Positions 1-6,290 of a stretch of DNA of 8,481 bases are shown one piece after another. Numbering within the stretch: the stretch's first letter is position 1; every line of letters starts with the position of its first letter. The stretch covers positions 1 to 8,481 of the forward strand of contig JAJUGM010000132.1 in NCBI GenBank assembly GCA_029268165.1. The letters are read 5' to 3'. The notes beneath the pieces are model-generated. The model worked only from the letters and a program-made list of their open reading frames with translations, had not been told where the DNA came from and made no database searches. The stretch is from Bacteroidota bacterium. GTDB taxonomy: Bacteria; Bacteroidota; Bacteroidia; Bacteroidales; UBA10428. The position numbers and the translations under genes are program-made.

Positions 1-76
1 AAAAAATAAAATTTTAAAATTAATATTTATTGAAAATGATGAGATAATTATTAAAATAACAATAATTAATTTAATA

Positions 77-98
77 TAAATCAAATATTTAAATCAAA
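77..98. repeat. Short direct repeat, two copies of TAAATCAAA
   Basis: TAAATCAAA occurs at 77-85 and again at 90-98, separated by 4 nt, a 13-nt period. In such A/T-rich DNA a two-copy 9-mer can arise by chance, so no function is claimed. Confidence 0.3.
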
Positions 99-104
99 AA
101 TTTT

Positions 105-120
105 CATTCATAAATGAATG
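105..120. repeat. 7-bp inverted repeat CATTCAT-aa-ATGAATG
   Basis: CATTCAT at 105-111 is the exact reverse complement of ATGAATG at 114-120, with two bases between. The gap is too short for an RNA hairpin loop, so if it is functional it is more likely a DNA dyad bound by a dimeric protein. It lies about 60 nt beyond the stop codon of the acetyltransferase gene and no start codon near it is known. Confidence 0.35.
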
Positions 121-152
121 CGCAATATAGTAAAAAGTTTAAAGTATCAATA

Positions 153-174
153 AATAAAAAAAAATTTTTTTATT
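153..174 (-). terminator. A/T-only inverted repeat just past the acetyltransferase stop codon (weak terminator candidate)
   Basis: AATAAAAAAA at 153-162 is the exact reverse complement of TTTTTTTATT at 165-174. It lies 7 nt downstream of the stop codon of the leftward acetyltransferase gene, which is where a transcription terminator would sit. There are no G:C pairs in the stem and only two bases at the centre, so it is not a canonical intrinsic terminator. The position is suggestive, the structure is not. Confidence 0.25.
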
Positions 175-181
175 AGTGAAT

Positions 182-1018
182 TTATTTGCTTAATCTGTAG
201 TAGGGAATTTCCAGTATGGGTTCGAATCCTATTCTTTGAGCCAAATAGTATGATGCTTTATTTTCAAGGCGGCATGACCATACGGGGTCATAATTTTGTT
301 GAAGGCAATAGTCAATAACAGCAGAACATATAATCTGCGCAAAACCCATATTTCTGAATTCAGGGACTGTTTCAACTCCCAATTCAAGTTTGTTTTCATA
401 AACATAAGCTGAAAAGGCCGTAGAAGCAAGCTGATTATGATAAAATAAGCTATAACCCATGCCATTTGCGCAGAAGTCAACTTCATTATTCCAGAAATAC
501 ATAGGCACAACGGTTCCTTTCATCTCTCGGAAAAGTTTACTATCAGTTTTCACAATCTGATGAGCAGACAAATTTGTTTTGTTTCTGAAATCGAGATATT
601 TCTGTTTGTTAAATCTGAAATTGACACGGGTATTAACTTCAACGATTCCTGTTTCTTTTCCTTCATTGTTTTCAGACGACTTAACCCAACAATCATAGAA
701 CAATGAATTTAATACCGCATCCCATTCTCTTGGAAAAGTTTGCATCCATTCAAAACTGCTCCGTGATTTGTTTGTATTCAGGGCATAATTACGGAACTCC
801 TCATTAAATTTACTGTTATTGCAATCACCAAACAACAATGACATGCCATAGGGGTGAACAACATAAAATGTCCGTGGTGTGTGAGGGTCATCAACATATA
901 TTTTGCCAGAAACATGATGTGCAACAACTGAACGTGCAAACAAGCTGTTTATGTTGACCTTGTTTAAGGGATTTACCACTTTGGAATACGCTGATTTATC
1001 AAGAAGCATCATATGCAT
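182..1018 (-). CDS. GNAT-family N-acetyltransferase, substrate unknown
   Basis: The 278-residue product looks like a two-part GNAT acetyltransferase (the PF12746 'GNAT acetyltransferase' type, about this length), which moves an acetyl group from acetyl-CoA to an amine. The N-terminal half carries the family-like stretch VSGKIYVDDP followed by VVHPYGMSLLFGD (about residues 36-65). The C-terminal third is the GNAT fold: beta strand LELGVETVPE, the acetyl-CoA pyrophosphate-binding turn R222-N-M-G-F-A227, then N253-K-A-S256 and a closing A-Q-R-I-G-F. No signal peptide or membrane segment is visible, so it should be cytoplasmic. ATG codons at 1018, 1012 and 1009 (residues 1, 3, 4) are all possible starts. 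It begins 45 nt after the transcarbamylase stop codon on the same strand, with no terminator between, so co-transcription is likely. The family is identified from motifs; the substrate cannot be read from the sequence. Confidence 0.8.
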   Translation of the reverse strand: MHMMLLDKSAYSKVVNPLNKVNINSLFARSVVAHHVSGKIYVDDPHTPRTFYVVHPYGMSLLFGDCNNSKFNEEFRNYALNTNKSRSSFEWMQTFPREWDAVLNSLFYDCWVKSSENNEGKETGIVEVNTRVNFRFNKQKYLDFRNKTNLSAHQIVKTDSKLFREMKGTVVPMYFWNNEVDFCANGMGYSLFYHNQLASTAFSAYVYENKLELGVETVPEFRNMGFAQIICSAVIDYCLQQNYDPVWSCRLENKASYYLAQRIGFEPILEIPYYRLSK

Positions 1019-1063
1019 TGATATTGAAGGCTCATTATACCAATTGGGGCAGTCTGATTGTTT

Positions 1064-2062
1064 TTAACCCAATGTTGCCACAAGAATAGCTTTGATGGTA
1101 TGTACCCTGTTTTCAGCCTGGTCAAAAACTATTGAAGCTTTTGACTCAAAAACATCATCGGTAACTTCCATTGCATCGAGGCCAAATTTTTGATAGATTT
1201 CTTTTCCCACCTTTGTTTCAAGATTATGAAAAGCCGGAAGGCAATGCATAAATTTTACATTAGGGTTACCGGTTAATTCCATTACCTGGCTGTTAACCTG
1301 GTAAGGTTTTAGCAGCTTTATTCGTTCTTCCCACACCGAGGCCGGCTCGCCCATAGAAACCCATACATCGGTATAAAGAAAATCGGCATTTTTAACCGCT
1401 TCGGCCACATTATCGGTAAGCAGAATGGAGGCTCCTGTTGCTGAGGCGATTTCAGTACATGTTTTTACCAGTTCCTGCTTTGGCTGGCATGCTTTTGGCG
1501 CAGCTGCCCTGAAATCAATGCCCATTTTTGCCGCTCCTACCATAAGCGAATTTCCCATATTGTTTCTTGCATCACCCAGATAGCAGAACTTAAGCTGGTT
1601 CAGCGATTTGCCCGAATGTTCCATCATAGTCATCATATCGGCCAATACCTGGGTCGGGTGAAATTCATCGGTTAGTCCGTTCCATACCGGCACACCGGCA
1701 TATTTTGCGAGTGTTTCAACAATTTCCTGACCGTAGCCGCGGTATTCAATACCGTCATACATGCGTCCCAGAACACGGGCTGTATCTTTCACTGATTCTT
1801 TGTGCCCCATCTGTGAGCTGACAGGATCGAGGTAAGTGATATTTGCACCCTGGTCATAGGCAGCAACTTCAAACGCACACCTCGTGCGTGTAGATGTTTT
1901 CTCAAAAATCAGGGCAATATTTTTACCTTTAAGCCGCTGTTGTTCGGTTCCGCAATATTTTGCCTTTTTTAATTCGAACGAAAGGTTTAATAAATAGTGA
2001 ATCTCTTCAGGGGTAAAATCCAATAATTTTAAAAAACTACGGTTTCGGATGTTAAAGCTCAT
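1064..2062 (-). CDS. argF: Ornithine carbamoyltransferase (citrulline-forming)
   Basis: The enzyme condenses ornithine and carbamoyl phosphate to citrulline in the cytoplasm. The 332-residue product is close in length and sequence to Escherichia coli ArgF (334 residues). It carries the carbamoyl-phosphate loop S57-T-R-T-R61, R108-G-Y-G-Q, H135-P-T-Q138, the ornithine-binding D232-V-W-V-S-M-G-E239 and the catalytic H273-C-L-P-A277, with the C-terminal FDQAENRVHTIKA helix. The SMG loop marks a true ornithine enzyme, not an N-acetyl- or N-succinylornithine one. The frame stays open to an ATG at 2134, but I chose 2062: the product then aligns from MSFNIRNRSFLKLLDF, and 2134 lies inside the predicted -7 promoter element. 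The anabolic (argF) and catabolic (arcB) forms are not separable with certainty; HCLPAFHNLETKVG resembles catabolic enzymes as well, but no arcA or arcC is visible. An acetyltransferase gene follows. Confidence 0.95.
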   Translation of the reverse strand: MSFNIRNRSFLKLLDFTPEEIHYLLNLSFELKKAKYCGTEQQRLKGKNIALIFEKTSTRTRCAFEVAAYDQGANITYLDPVSSQMGHKESVKDTARVLGRMYDGIEYRGYGQEIVETLAKYAGVPVWNGLTDEFHPTQVLADMMTMMEHSGKSLNQLKFCYLGDARNNMGNSLMVGAAKMGIDFRAAAPKACQPKQELVKTCTEIASATGASILLTDNVAEAVKNADFLYTDVWVSMGEPASVWEERIKLLKPYQVNSQVMELTGNPNVKFMHCLPAFHNLETKVGKEIYQKFGLDAMEVTDDVFESKASIVFDQAENRVHTIKAILVATLG

Positions 2063-2131
2063 TTGTGTATAAATATTAGAAACAAATTTATAAATATTAG
2101 TAAATAAGTTTAGTAATTTATTCAACAAAAA

Positions 2132-2161
2132 CAAATATATTATAATTTATTCCATGTCAAA
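2132..2161 (-). promoter_or_regulatory. Bacteroidota-type promoter for the carbamoyltransferase gene
   Basis: Read leftward, TTTG (2161-2158) is followed after 18 bp by TATATTTG (2139-2132), an exact match to the Bacteroidota housekeeping consensus TTTG / TAnnTTTG. Transcription would start near 2125, leaving a leader of about 60 nt before the ATG at 2062. A second TAAATTTG lies at 2090-2083, but no TTTG or TTG sits at the right distance before it. The prediction rests on sequence match only. Confidence 0.55.
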
Positions 2162-2175
2162 ATGATATTTATCAT
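2162..2175. repeat. 6-bp inverted repeat abutting the -33 element of the carbamoyltransferase promoter
   Basis: ATGATA (2162-2167) and TATCAT (2170-2175) are exact reverse complements with two bases between. The site directly touches the predicted TTTG element at 2158-2161, a position suited to a regulator-binding site. It does not match the E. coli ArgR box. In A/T-rich DNA a short palindrome may be chance. Confidence 0.35.
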
Positions 2176-2348
2176 ATTGAATATATATACAAAATGTTTC
2201 TGAAAAATAATTTTCAACTTCAGCAATTACTAAAAATAAAAATTTATTATCTTAATTTTTTATCTACACTTTTCCTTACTTGAACATAAATTATCATTTG
2301 TTCGACAAAAAAAATAAACCAGGTGATTGTTGTATCGTAAAGATAGCC

Positions 2349-3062
2349 ATGCCGGTTAATTTTTCTTATAAAAACAAAGCTATTACTAAAACAATACCAG
2401 CAGTATCGTTGTGCCTGTTGTTTATAGCCGGCTGTCTACAAGATAATGCCAACAGAAGTATCAAGCAGGGAAGAATTGAATATCATATAGCCTACAAGAC
2501 CGATTCAGTTCATCAGAAAGTAACCGACCTGTTGCCCCGACGTATGAAACTTGTGTTTAATCCCGATTCGGCTATAAATATTATGGAAGGATTCATGGGG
2601 CTTTATAAATTAAACAGCATTACCCATTTCAGGTCGAAAAAGTGTTCCACATTACTTAAAGTGCCCAATTATGCCTTTCTGTACGAAGGCAAAAGAGGCG
2701 AACCTATGTGTTGCTTCGATTTGATGGATAATATGATTATTGATTATGTTGATGAAGAAAAGGATATTCTTGGTTTTAAGTGCAAAAAGGCAAATATTTC
2801 CTTCCCTGATTCTGATATCCGGTTTTCAATCTATTATACCCATGACATCAAAATTAAAAATCCGAATGTTACCAACCCCTATAAAAAGATAGACGGGGTA
2901 TTGATGGAATTTGAACTCAATATGTTTTTCCTGAATATGCGTTTTACGGCAGACAAGTTTGTACCCCTTGCTGACAACGAAACCAATTTTCATATTCCCA
3001 AGAAATATATTAAACTCACCCGCGAGCAGATGTGCCAGGTATTGGCACGTTATATGGAATAA
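2349..3062 (+). CDS. Small lipoprotein, DUF4412-like, function unknown
   Basis: The 237-residue product starts with a lipoprotein signal: a lysine-bearing N-terminus, a hydrophobic stretch (about residues 15-27) and the lipobox I-A-G-C29, so it should be processed at C29 and anchored to a periplasm-facing or outer membrane. The residues after the cysteine (L-Q-D-N) do not form a clear surface-export signal. The mature part reads like DUF4412-type proteins of Bacteroidota: G41-R-I-E-Y-H-I-A-Y, L62-P63..M66, G142-F-K-C-K-K-A148, Y162-Y-T..I167, E187-F-E and F214-H-I-P..Y220. This is from memory of the family pattern and is moderate evidence. The frame stays open upstream to a TTG at 2280, but the ATG at 2349 puts the signal peptide at the N-terminus. 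It is divergent from argF and 189 nt before ftsK. The molecular role is unknown. Confidence 0.75.
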   Translation: MPVNFSYKNKAITKTIPAVSLCLLFIAGCLQDNANRSIKQGRIEYHIAYKTDSVHQKVTDLLPRRMKLVFNPDSAINIMEGFMGLYKLNSITHFRSKKCSTLLKVPNYAFLYEGKRGEPMCCFDLMDNMIIDYVDEEKDILGFKCKKANISFPDSDIRFSIYYTHDIKIKNPNVTNPYKKIDGVLMEFELNMFFLNMRFTADKFVPLADNETNFHIPKKYIKLTREQMCQVLARYME

Positions 3063-3149
3063 TATATTTTTACCCCATTGCCTATATTGTGAATAACATT
3101 TCTCCGTTTTTTATCAGAATTATCATGTACTTAATTTATTTTAGCAGGC

Positions 3150-3179
3150 GTTTTTATTTCTGGATCAATAAATAAAAAC
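3150..3179. repeat. 10-bp perfect inverted repeat with 10-nt loop, between the lipoprotein gene and ftsK
   Basis: GTTTTTATTT (3150-3159) and AAATAAAAAC (3170-3179) are exact reverse complements flanking a 10-nt loop. As RNA this can form a hairpin on either strand. It lies 87 nt past the lipoprotein stop codon and 72 nt before the ftsK ATG. It lacks a following run of T on either strand, so a canonical intrinsic terminator is doubtful. It could be a weak terminator, an RNA-stability element or part of the ftsK leader. Confidence 0.45.
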
Positions 3180-3195
3180 TATCATAGAAAGGCCA

Positions 3196-3214
3196 TCCCG
3201 ATAGCTACACGGGA
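3196..3214. repeat. G/C-rich dyad TCCCG-(9 nt)-CGGGA just before ftsK
   Basis: TCCCG (3196-3200) and CGGGA (3210-3214) are reverse complements around ATAGCTACA. The whole unit closely resembles the perfect 18-bp palindrome TCCCGATAGCTATCGGGA, which I recall as a recurrent intergenic element in Bacteroidota genomes; the recollection is not verified here. Its G/C-rich arms stand out in an A/T-rich spacer. It ends 37 nt before the preferred ftsK ATG and one base before an in-frame GTG at 3216. Confidence 0.4.
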
Positions 3215-3251
3215 AGTGCAAAAATACATTTTATCTCAACTGACATTTGAT

Positions 3252-5615
3252 ATGAGCAAAAAGAATGTTAAACAGGAAGAGAAGAACGGGAAAAAGAAAG
3301 CAAAACTTGCCGATGAACGGTTTAAAATAACCGTAGGAATGGTTTTTATTGCATTTTCAGTTTTACTGATTCTGGCCTTTATTTCCTATTTGTTTACATG
3401 GAAAACAGACCAGAGTTTTGAATGGCATAAGGTTTTTTCAAATCCCGATTATCGTGTCGATAACTGGTCGGGTAAAGCAGGCGCATGGCTTGCAAACCTC
3501 TTTCTGAACCAATGGTTTGGCCTTGCATCTTTTTCAGTCCCTTTCATGTTCTTGTTAATTGGCCTCAGACTGATGAGGGTGAGAATTAACAGTGTCGGTC
3601 GGATTCTACGTATTACAATAATTTCAACTATATTGTTATCTATATGGCTAGGTTATATTTTTAACAGTGCTCAGGGTTTTCTGGGGAGCGGGCCTGGCGG
3701 GAGGCATGGACTATATGTTAGTGAGTGGCTCATAGCCTTTGCCGGGAAGATAGGGGCTTTGCTCATACTGCTTGTGTTTACAATGGCTTTAATCATATTT
3801 TCCTTTCATAAAGCTTTCATCTATTTGGTATCTTTAATAAACAAAATATTATCCTTACTGATTCATGCTTTTGTTAAAGCATCAGAAAGGAAGCAGGATG
3901 ATATTACACATCAGCCCCAGGAAGAGGAAACCGAAGATGATGATGACATGGTTTTTGAAACAGAGTTTCCTTTGCATGAACCACAGGGCATAACAAATTC
4001 TCATACAATCAAAACCGATGATACAAAGGAAGAGGATGTTGAGCTGACGGTTTCACAACCTGGAGAAAACGGTAACCATGATGATGAACTTCCGGCATAC
4101 GACCAGCTTGAAGATTATGATCCCACGCTCGACCTGCCTCATTTTCAGATGCCTCCGATTGAAATGCTTGCAAAATACGAGACAGACAATCCTAATGTTT
4201 CCAATGAGGAACTCATCAGTAATAAAAATAAAATTGTAGAAACGCTCTCAAATTATAAAATTCAGATTGACAAAATTAAAGCAACCATTGGCCCTACAGT
4301 TACTCTTTATGAAATAGTGCCTGCGCCGGGAATCCGTATTTCTAAAATTAAAAGCCTCGAAGATGATATAGCACTTAGTCTGGCTGCACTGGGTATTAGA
4401 ATTATTGCCCCAATGCCGGGCAAAGGGACTATTGGTATTGAGGTACCCAACCAGAATCCTGAAACTGTATCCATGCGTTCGGTATTAAGTTCACGGAAGT
4501 TTCAGGAATGCAATTATGACCTTGCAATTGCCCTGGGTAAAACCATATCAAATGAAACTTATGTGTTTGACCTGGCCAAGATGCCCCATTTACTGGTTGC
4601 AGGTGCTACCGGACAGGGCAAATCGGTTGGTCTTAACTGCATTATTACTTCTTTGCTTTATAAAAAGCATCCTTCACAGCTTAAATTTGTTCTGATTGAC
4701 CCTAAAAAGGTAGAACTAACTCTGTATTCCAAACTTGAAAAACACTACCTGGCCAAAATACCTGATTCAGAAGAAGCTATCATCACTGATACCCATAAGG
4801 TAATTTATACCTTGAACTCATTAACCATTGAAATGGACCAGCGGTATGATTTGCTGAAGAAAGCAGGTGTCAGAAATATCAAAGAATATAACCACAAGTT
4901 TATCAAACGACAATTGAATCCTGAAAAAGGACACAGATATCTTCCTTATATTGTGGTAATTGTTGACGAATTTGCCGATCTCATTATGACGGCAGGTAAG
5001 GAAGTGGAGACCCCTTTGGCGAGGCTTGCCCAGCTTGCCAGGGCTATCGGAATTCACCTTGTTATTGCCACACAAAGGCCTACAACGAATATTATCACCG
5101 GGGTGATTAAAGCTAACTTCCCTGCACGTATTGCTTTCAGGGTAACTTCAATGATTGATTCCCGGACCATTCTTGATGCCCCCGGCGCCAATCAGCTGAT
5201 AGGAAGAGGAGATATGCTGTTTGCCCCTGGCAGCGATATGATAAGGCTTCAGTGTGCATTTATTGATATACCCGAAATAGAAAGTCTTACCGATTTTATT
5301 TCTTTTCAACAGGGATTCCCTACAGCATTATATTTACCTGAATATGTCGATGAAAACGCCTCGGATTTAGTTGAAGCAGACCTTTCAAAGAAAGACAGTC
5401 TCTTTTTCGAAGCTGCACGCCTGGTTGTTCTACACCAGCAAGGGTCAACCTCGCTTATTCAACGTAAATTCTCCATCGGATATAACCGTGCCGGCCGTAT
5501 TATGGATCAGCTCGAAGCCGCAGGTATTGTAGGGCCTCCCGATGGCAGTAAGCCACGTCAGGTGTTTTACTCCGATGAACATTCTTTGGAACAATATTTG
5601 AACACACTTAAATAA
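3252..5615 (+). CDS. ftsK: DNA translocase FtsK
   Basis: FtsK is a septum-anchored hexameric ATPase that pumps chromosomal DNA during division and activates XerCD recombination at dif. The 787-residue product shows four membrane segments (about residues 26-48, 88-105, 118-137 and 165-185), an acidic low-complexity linker (about 213-300), the alpha domain (about 310-420), the RecA-like motor with Walker A G451-A-T-G-Q-G-K-S and Walker B VVIVD572-E573, followed by ATQRPTTNIITG and IDSRTILD, and a C-terminal winged-helix gamma domain (about the last 65 residues, ending near PRQVFY). The linker is short compared with E. coli FtsK (1329 residues). The glutamine in Walker A, where serine is usual elsewhere, is to my knowledge common in Bacteroidota. 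The frame is open from GTG 3216, but ATG 3252 gives the usual lysine-rich N-terminus. lolA follows after 20 nt, so one transcript is likely. Confidence 0.95.
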   Translation: MSKKNVKQEEKNGKKKAKLADERFKITVGMVFIAFSVLLILAFISYLFTWKTDQSFEWHKVFSNPDYRVDNWSGKAGAWLANLFLNQWFGLASFSVPFMFLLIGLRLMRVRINSVGRILRITIISTILLSIWLGYIFNSAQGFLGSGPGGRHGLYVSEWLIAFAGKIGALLILLVFTMALIIFSFHKAFIYLVSLINKILSLLIHAFVKASERKQDDITHQPQEEETEDDDDMVFETEFPLHEPQGITNSHTIKTDDTKEEDVELTVSQPGENGNHDDELPAYDQLEDYDPTLDLPHFQMPPIEMLAKYETDNPNVSNEELISNKNKIVETLSNYKIQIDKIKATIGPTVTLYEIVPAPGIRISKIKSLEDDIALSLAALGIRIIAPMPGKGTIGIEVPNQNPETVSMRSVLSSRKFQECNYDLAIALGKTISNETYVFDLAKMPHLLVAGATGQGKSVGLNCIITSLLYKKHPSQLKFVLIDPKKVELTLYSKLEKHYLAKIPDSEEAIITDTHKVIYTLNSLTIEMDQRYDLLKKAGVRNIKEYNHKFIKRQLNPEKGHRYLPYIVVIVDEFADLIMTAGKEVETPLARLAQLARAIGIHLVIATQRPTTNIITGVIKANFPARIAFRVTSMIDSRTILDAPGANQLIGRGDMLFAPGSDMIRLQCAFIDIPEIESLTDFISFQQGFPTALYLPEYVDENASDLVEADLSKKDSLFFEAARLVVLHQQGSTSLIQRKFSIGYNRAGRIMDQLEAAGIVGPPDGSKPRQVFYSDEHSLEQYLNTLK

Positions 5616-5635
5616 CATTATAAAAAATAATCAAC

Positions 5636-6286
5636 ATGCGTTACCTGATTCTTCTGCTGTTCAGTATTATTTCTTGTCGGTTGGAATCACAACAGGATCC
5701 GGCTGCCAAAGAAATCCTCGACCGTGTCGCTGCAAAAACAAAACAGTATAAATCAATACAGGCTGATTTTAAACTGGTTATTGTTGACCATAAAGAAGAT
5801 CATAAATCAACCAGCACAGGCAATGTGTTGGTTAAGGGTAATAAATACAAGGTTGCCTCAGGCGGAACCATTGTCTTTTTTGATGGTACAACCATGTGGA
5901 CTTATGTTCAGCAGGACAATGAAGTAACCATAACACAACCTGACAATCAGGATGAAAACTTTCTCAGTAACCCAGCCAAAATTTTTACATGGTATAACCG
6001 CGACTTTAAATACCAGTACAGAGGAGAAACTACCATTGACGGCATTGATATGCATGAAATCGACCTTTTCCCCAAAAACCTCCGCCAGCCTTATTCAAGG
6101 ATAAAAGTTTTCATAACCAAAAAAACCGAGGAACTGGCAATAATATCAGCTGTGGGCAAAGATGGTATAGACTATTCGGTTTTTCTCACCAACTTTACTG
6201 TGAACAGGGAAGTCGCCGACAATGAGTTTATCTTTGATAAATCAAAATATAAAAAAGTTACTGTTGTGGATATGAGGGATATGTGA
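5636..6286 (+). CDS. lolA: Outer-membrane lipoprotein carrier protein LolA
   Basis: LolA is the periplasmic chaperone that takes lipoproteins from the inner-membrane LolCDE-type transporter to the outer membrane. The 216-residue product has a signal sequence (hydrophobic core about residues 4-13) and a LolA-like body: A-K-E-I-L-D-R-V, Q-Y-K-S-I-Q-A-D-F, G-N-V-L-V-K-G-N-K-Y-K-V, then the W-T-Y strand, a central S-N-P-A-K-I-F segment, and I-D-L-F-P-K and Y-S-R-I-K-V-F-I strands. The length fits the family (about 200-220). The ATG at 5636 follows the ftsK stop by 20 nt in A/T-rich DNA without a Shine-Dalgarno sequence, and no promoter lies between, so it is probably read from the ftsK transcript. 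The signal contains I-I-S-C14, which fits a lipobox; whether cleavage is before C14 or later (near the Q-Q-D) is open. The 3' end meets the opposite gene with 4 bp between stops. Confidence 0.88.
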   Translation: MRYLILLLFSIISCRLESQQDPAAKEILDRVAAKTKQYKSIQADFKLVIVDHKEDHKSTSTGNVLVKGNKYKVASGGTIVFFDGTTMWTYVQQDNEVTITQPDNQDENFLSNPAKIFTWYNRDFKYQYRGETTIDGIDMHEIDLFPKNLRQPYSRIKVFITKKTEELAIISAVGKDGIDYSVFLTNFTVNREVADNEFIFDKSKYKKVTVVDMRDM

Positions 6287-6290
6287 TTTC

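Larger units (their letters stand above)
1..181. other. AT-rich gene-free stretch downstream of the acetyltransferase gene
   Basis: There is no plausible coding region on either strand. The stretch is almost entirely A and T. It holds a 9-bp direct repeat (TAAATCAAA at 77-85 and 90-98, 13 nt apart), a small dyad at 105-120 and an A/T-only inverted repeat at 153-174. It lies downstream of the leftward acetyltransferase gene, so it probably contains that gene's 3' end and whatever separates it from the next gene outside the window. No promoter of the TAnnTTTG type with a matching upstream TTTG is convincing here. Confidence 0.6.
2063..2348. other. Divergent intergenic region between argF and the lipoprotein gene
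   Basis: This 286-nt A/T-rich stretch separates two genes that point away from each other, so it should hold both promoters. The leftward one is clear (2132-2161). For the rightward lipoprotein gene I see no exact TAnnTTTG; TATCATTTG near 2292-2300 has one extra base and is not convincing. No RNA gene or riboswitch-like structure was recognised. Confidence 0.5.

Noticed and set aside
105..120. CATTCAT-aa-ATGAATG as an ArgR (ARG box) operator
   Set aside because: The E. coli box has TGAAT before ATTCA around an A/T centre; here the halves are in the opposite order. It also lies downstream of the gene pair, not at a promoter.
229..510. Leftward 93-codon open frame inside the acetyltransferase gene, with hydrophobic stretches
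   Set aside because: It overlaps the GNAT domain in another frame on the same strand. The hydrophobic look comes from frame-shifted reading of A/T-rich codons, and the GNAT frame has clear family motifs.
182..1018. GNAT gene as a toxin of a toxin-antitoxin pair
   Set aside because: The product is 278 residues, much longer than TacT-type toxins (about 160-175), and there is no small antitoxin gene beside it.
1064..2062. Arginine deiminase (arcABC) catabolic operon
   Set aside because: Only a carbamoyltransferase is present. No arginine deiminase, carbamate kinase or antiporter gene is seen in the window, so a catabolic assignment is not supported by context.
2280..2348. TTG start at 2280 adding 23 residues to the lipoprotein
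   Set aside because: It would bury the lipoprotein signal sequence inside the protein. The ATG at 2349 gives a normal signal with the lipobox at residues 26-29.
3216..3251. GTG start for ftsK at 3216
   Set aside because: It sits one base after the arm of a G/C-rich dyad and adds 12 residues before the lysine-rich MSKKNVKQ sequence that begins FtsK proteins naturally at the ATG at 3252.
4821..5075. Leftward 84-codon open frame inside ftsK
   Set aside because: It lies wholly inside the conserved motor domain of ftsK on the opposite strand, has no recognisable domain and is explained by the codon pattern of ftsK.
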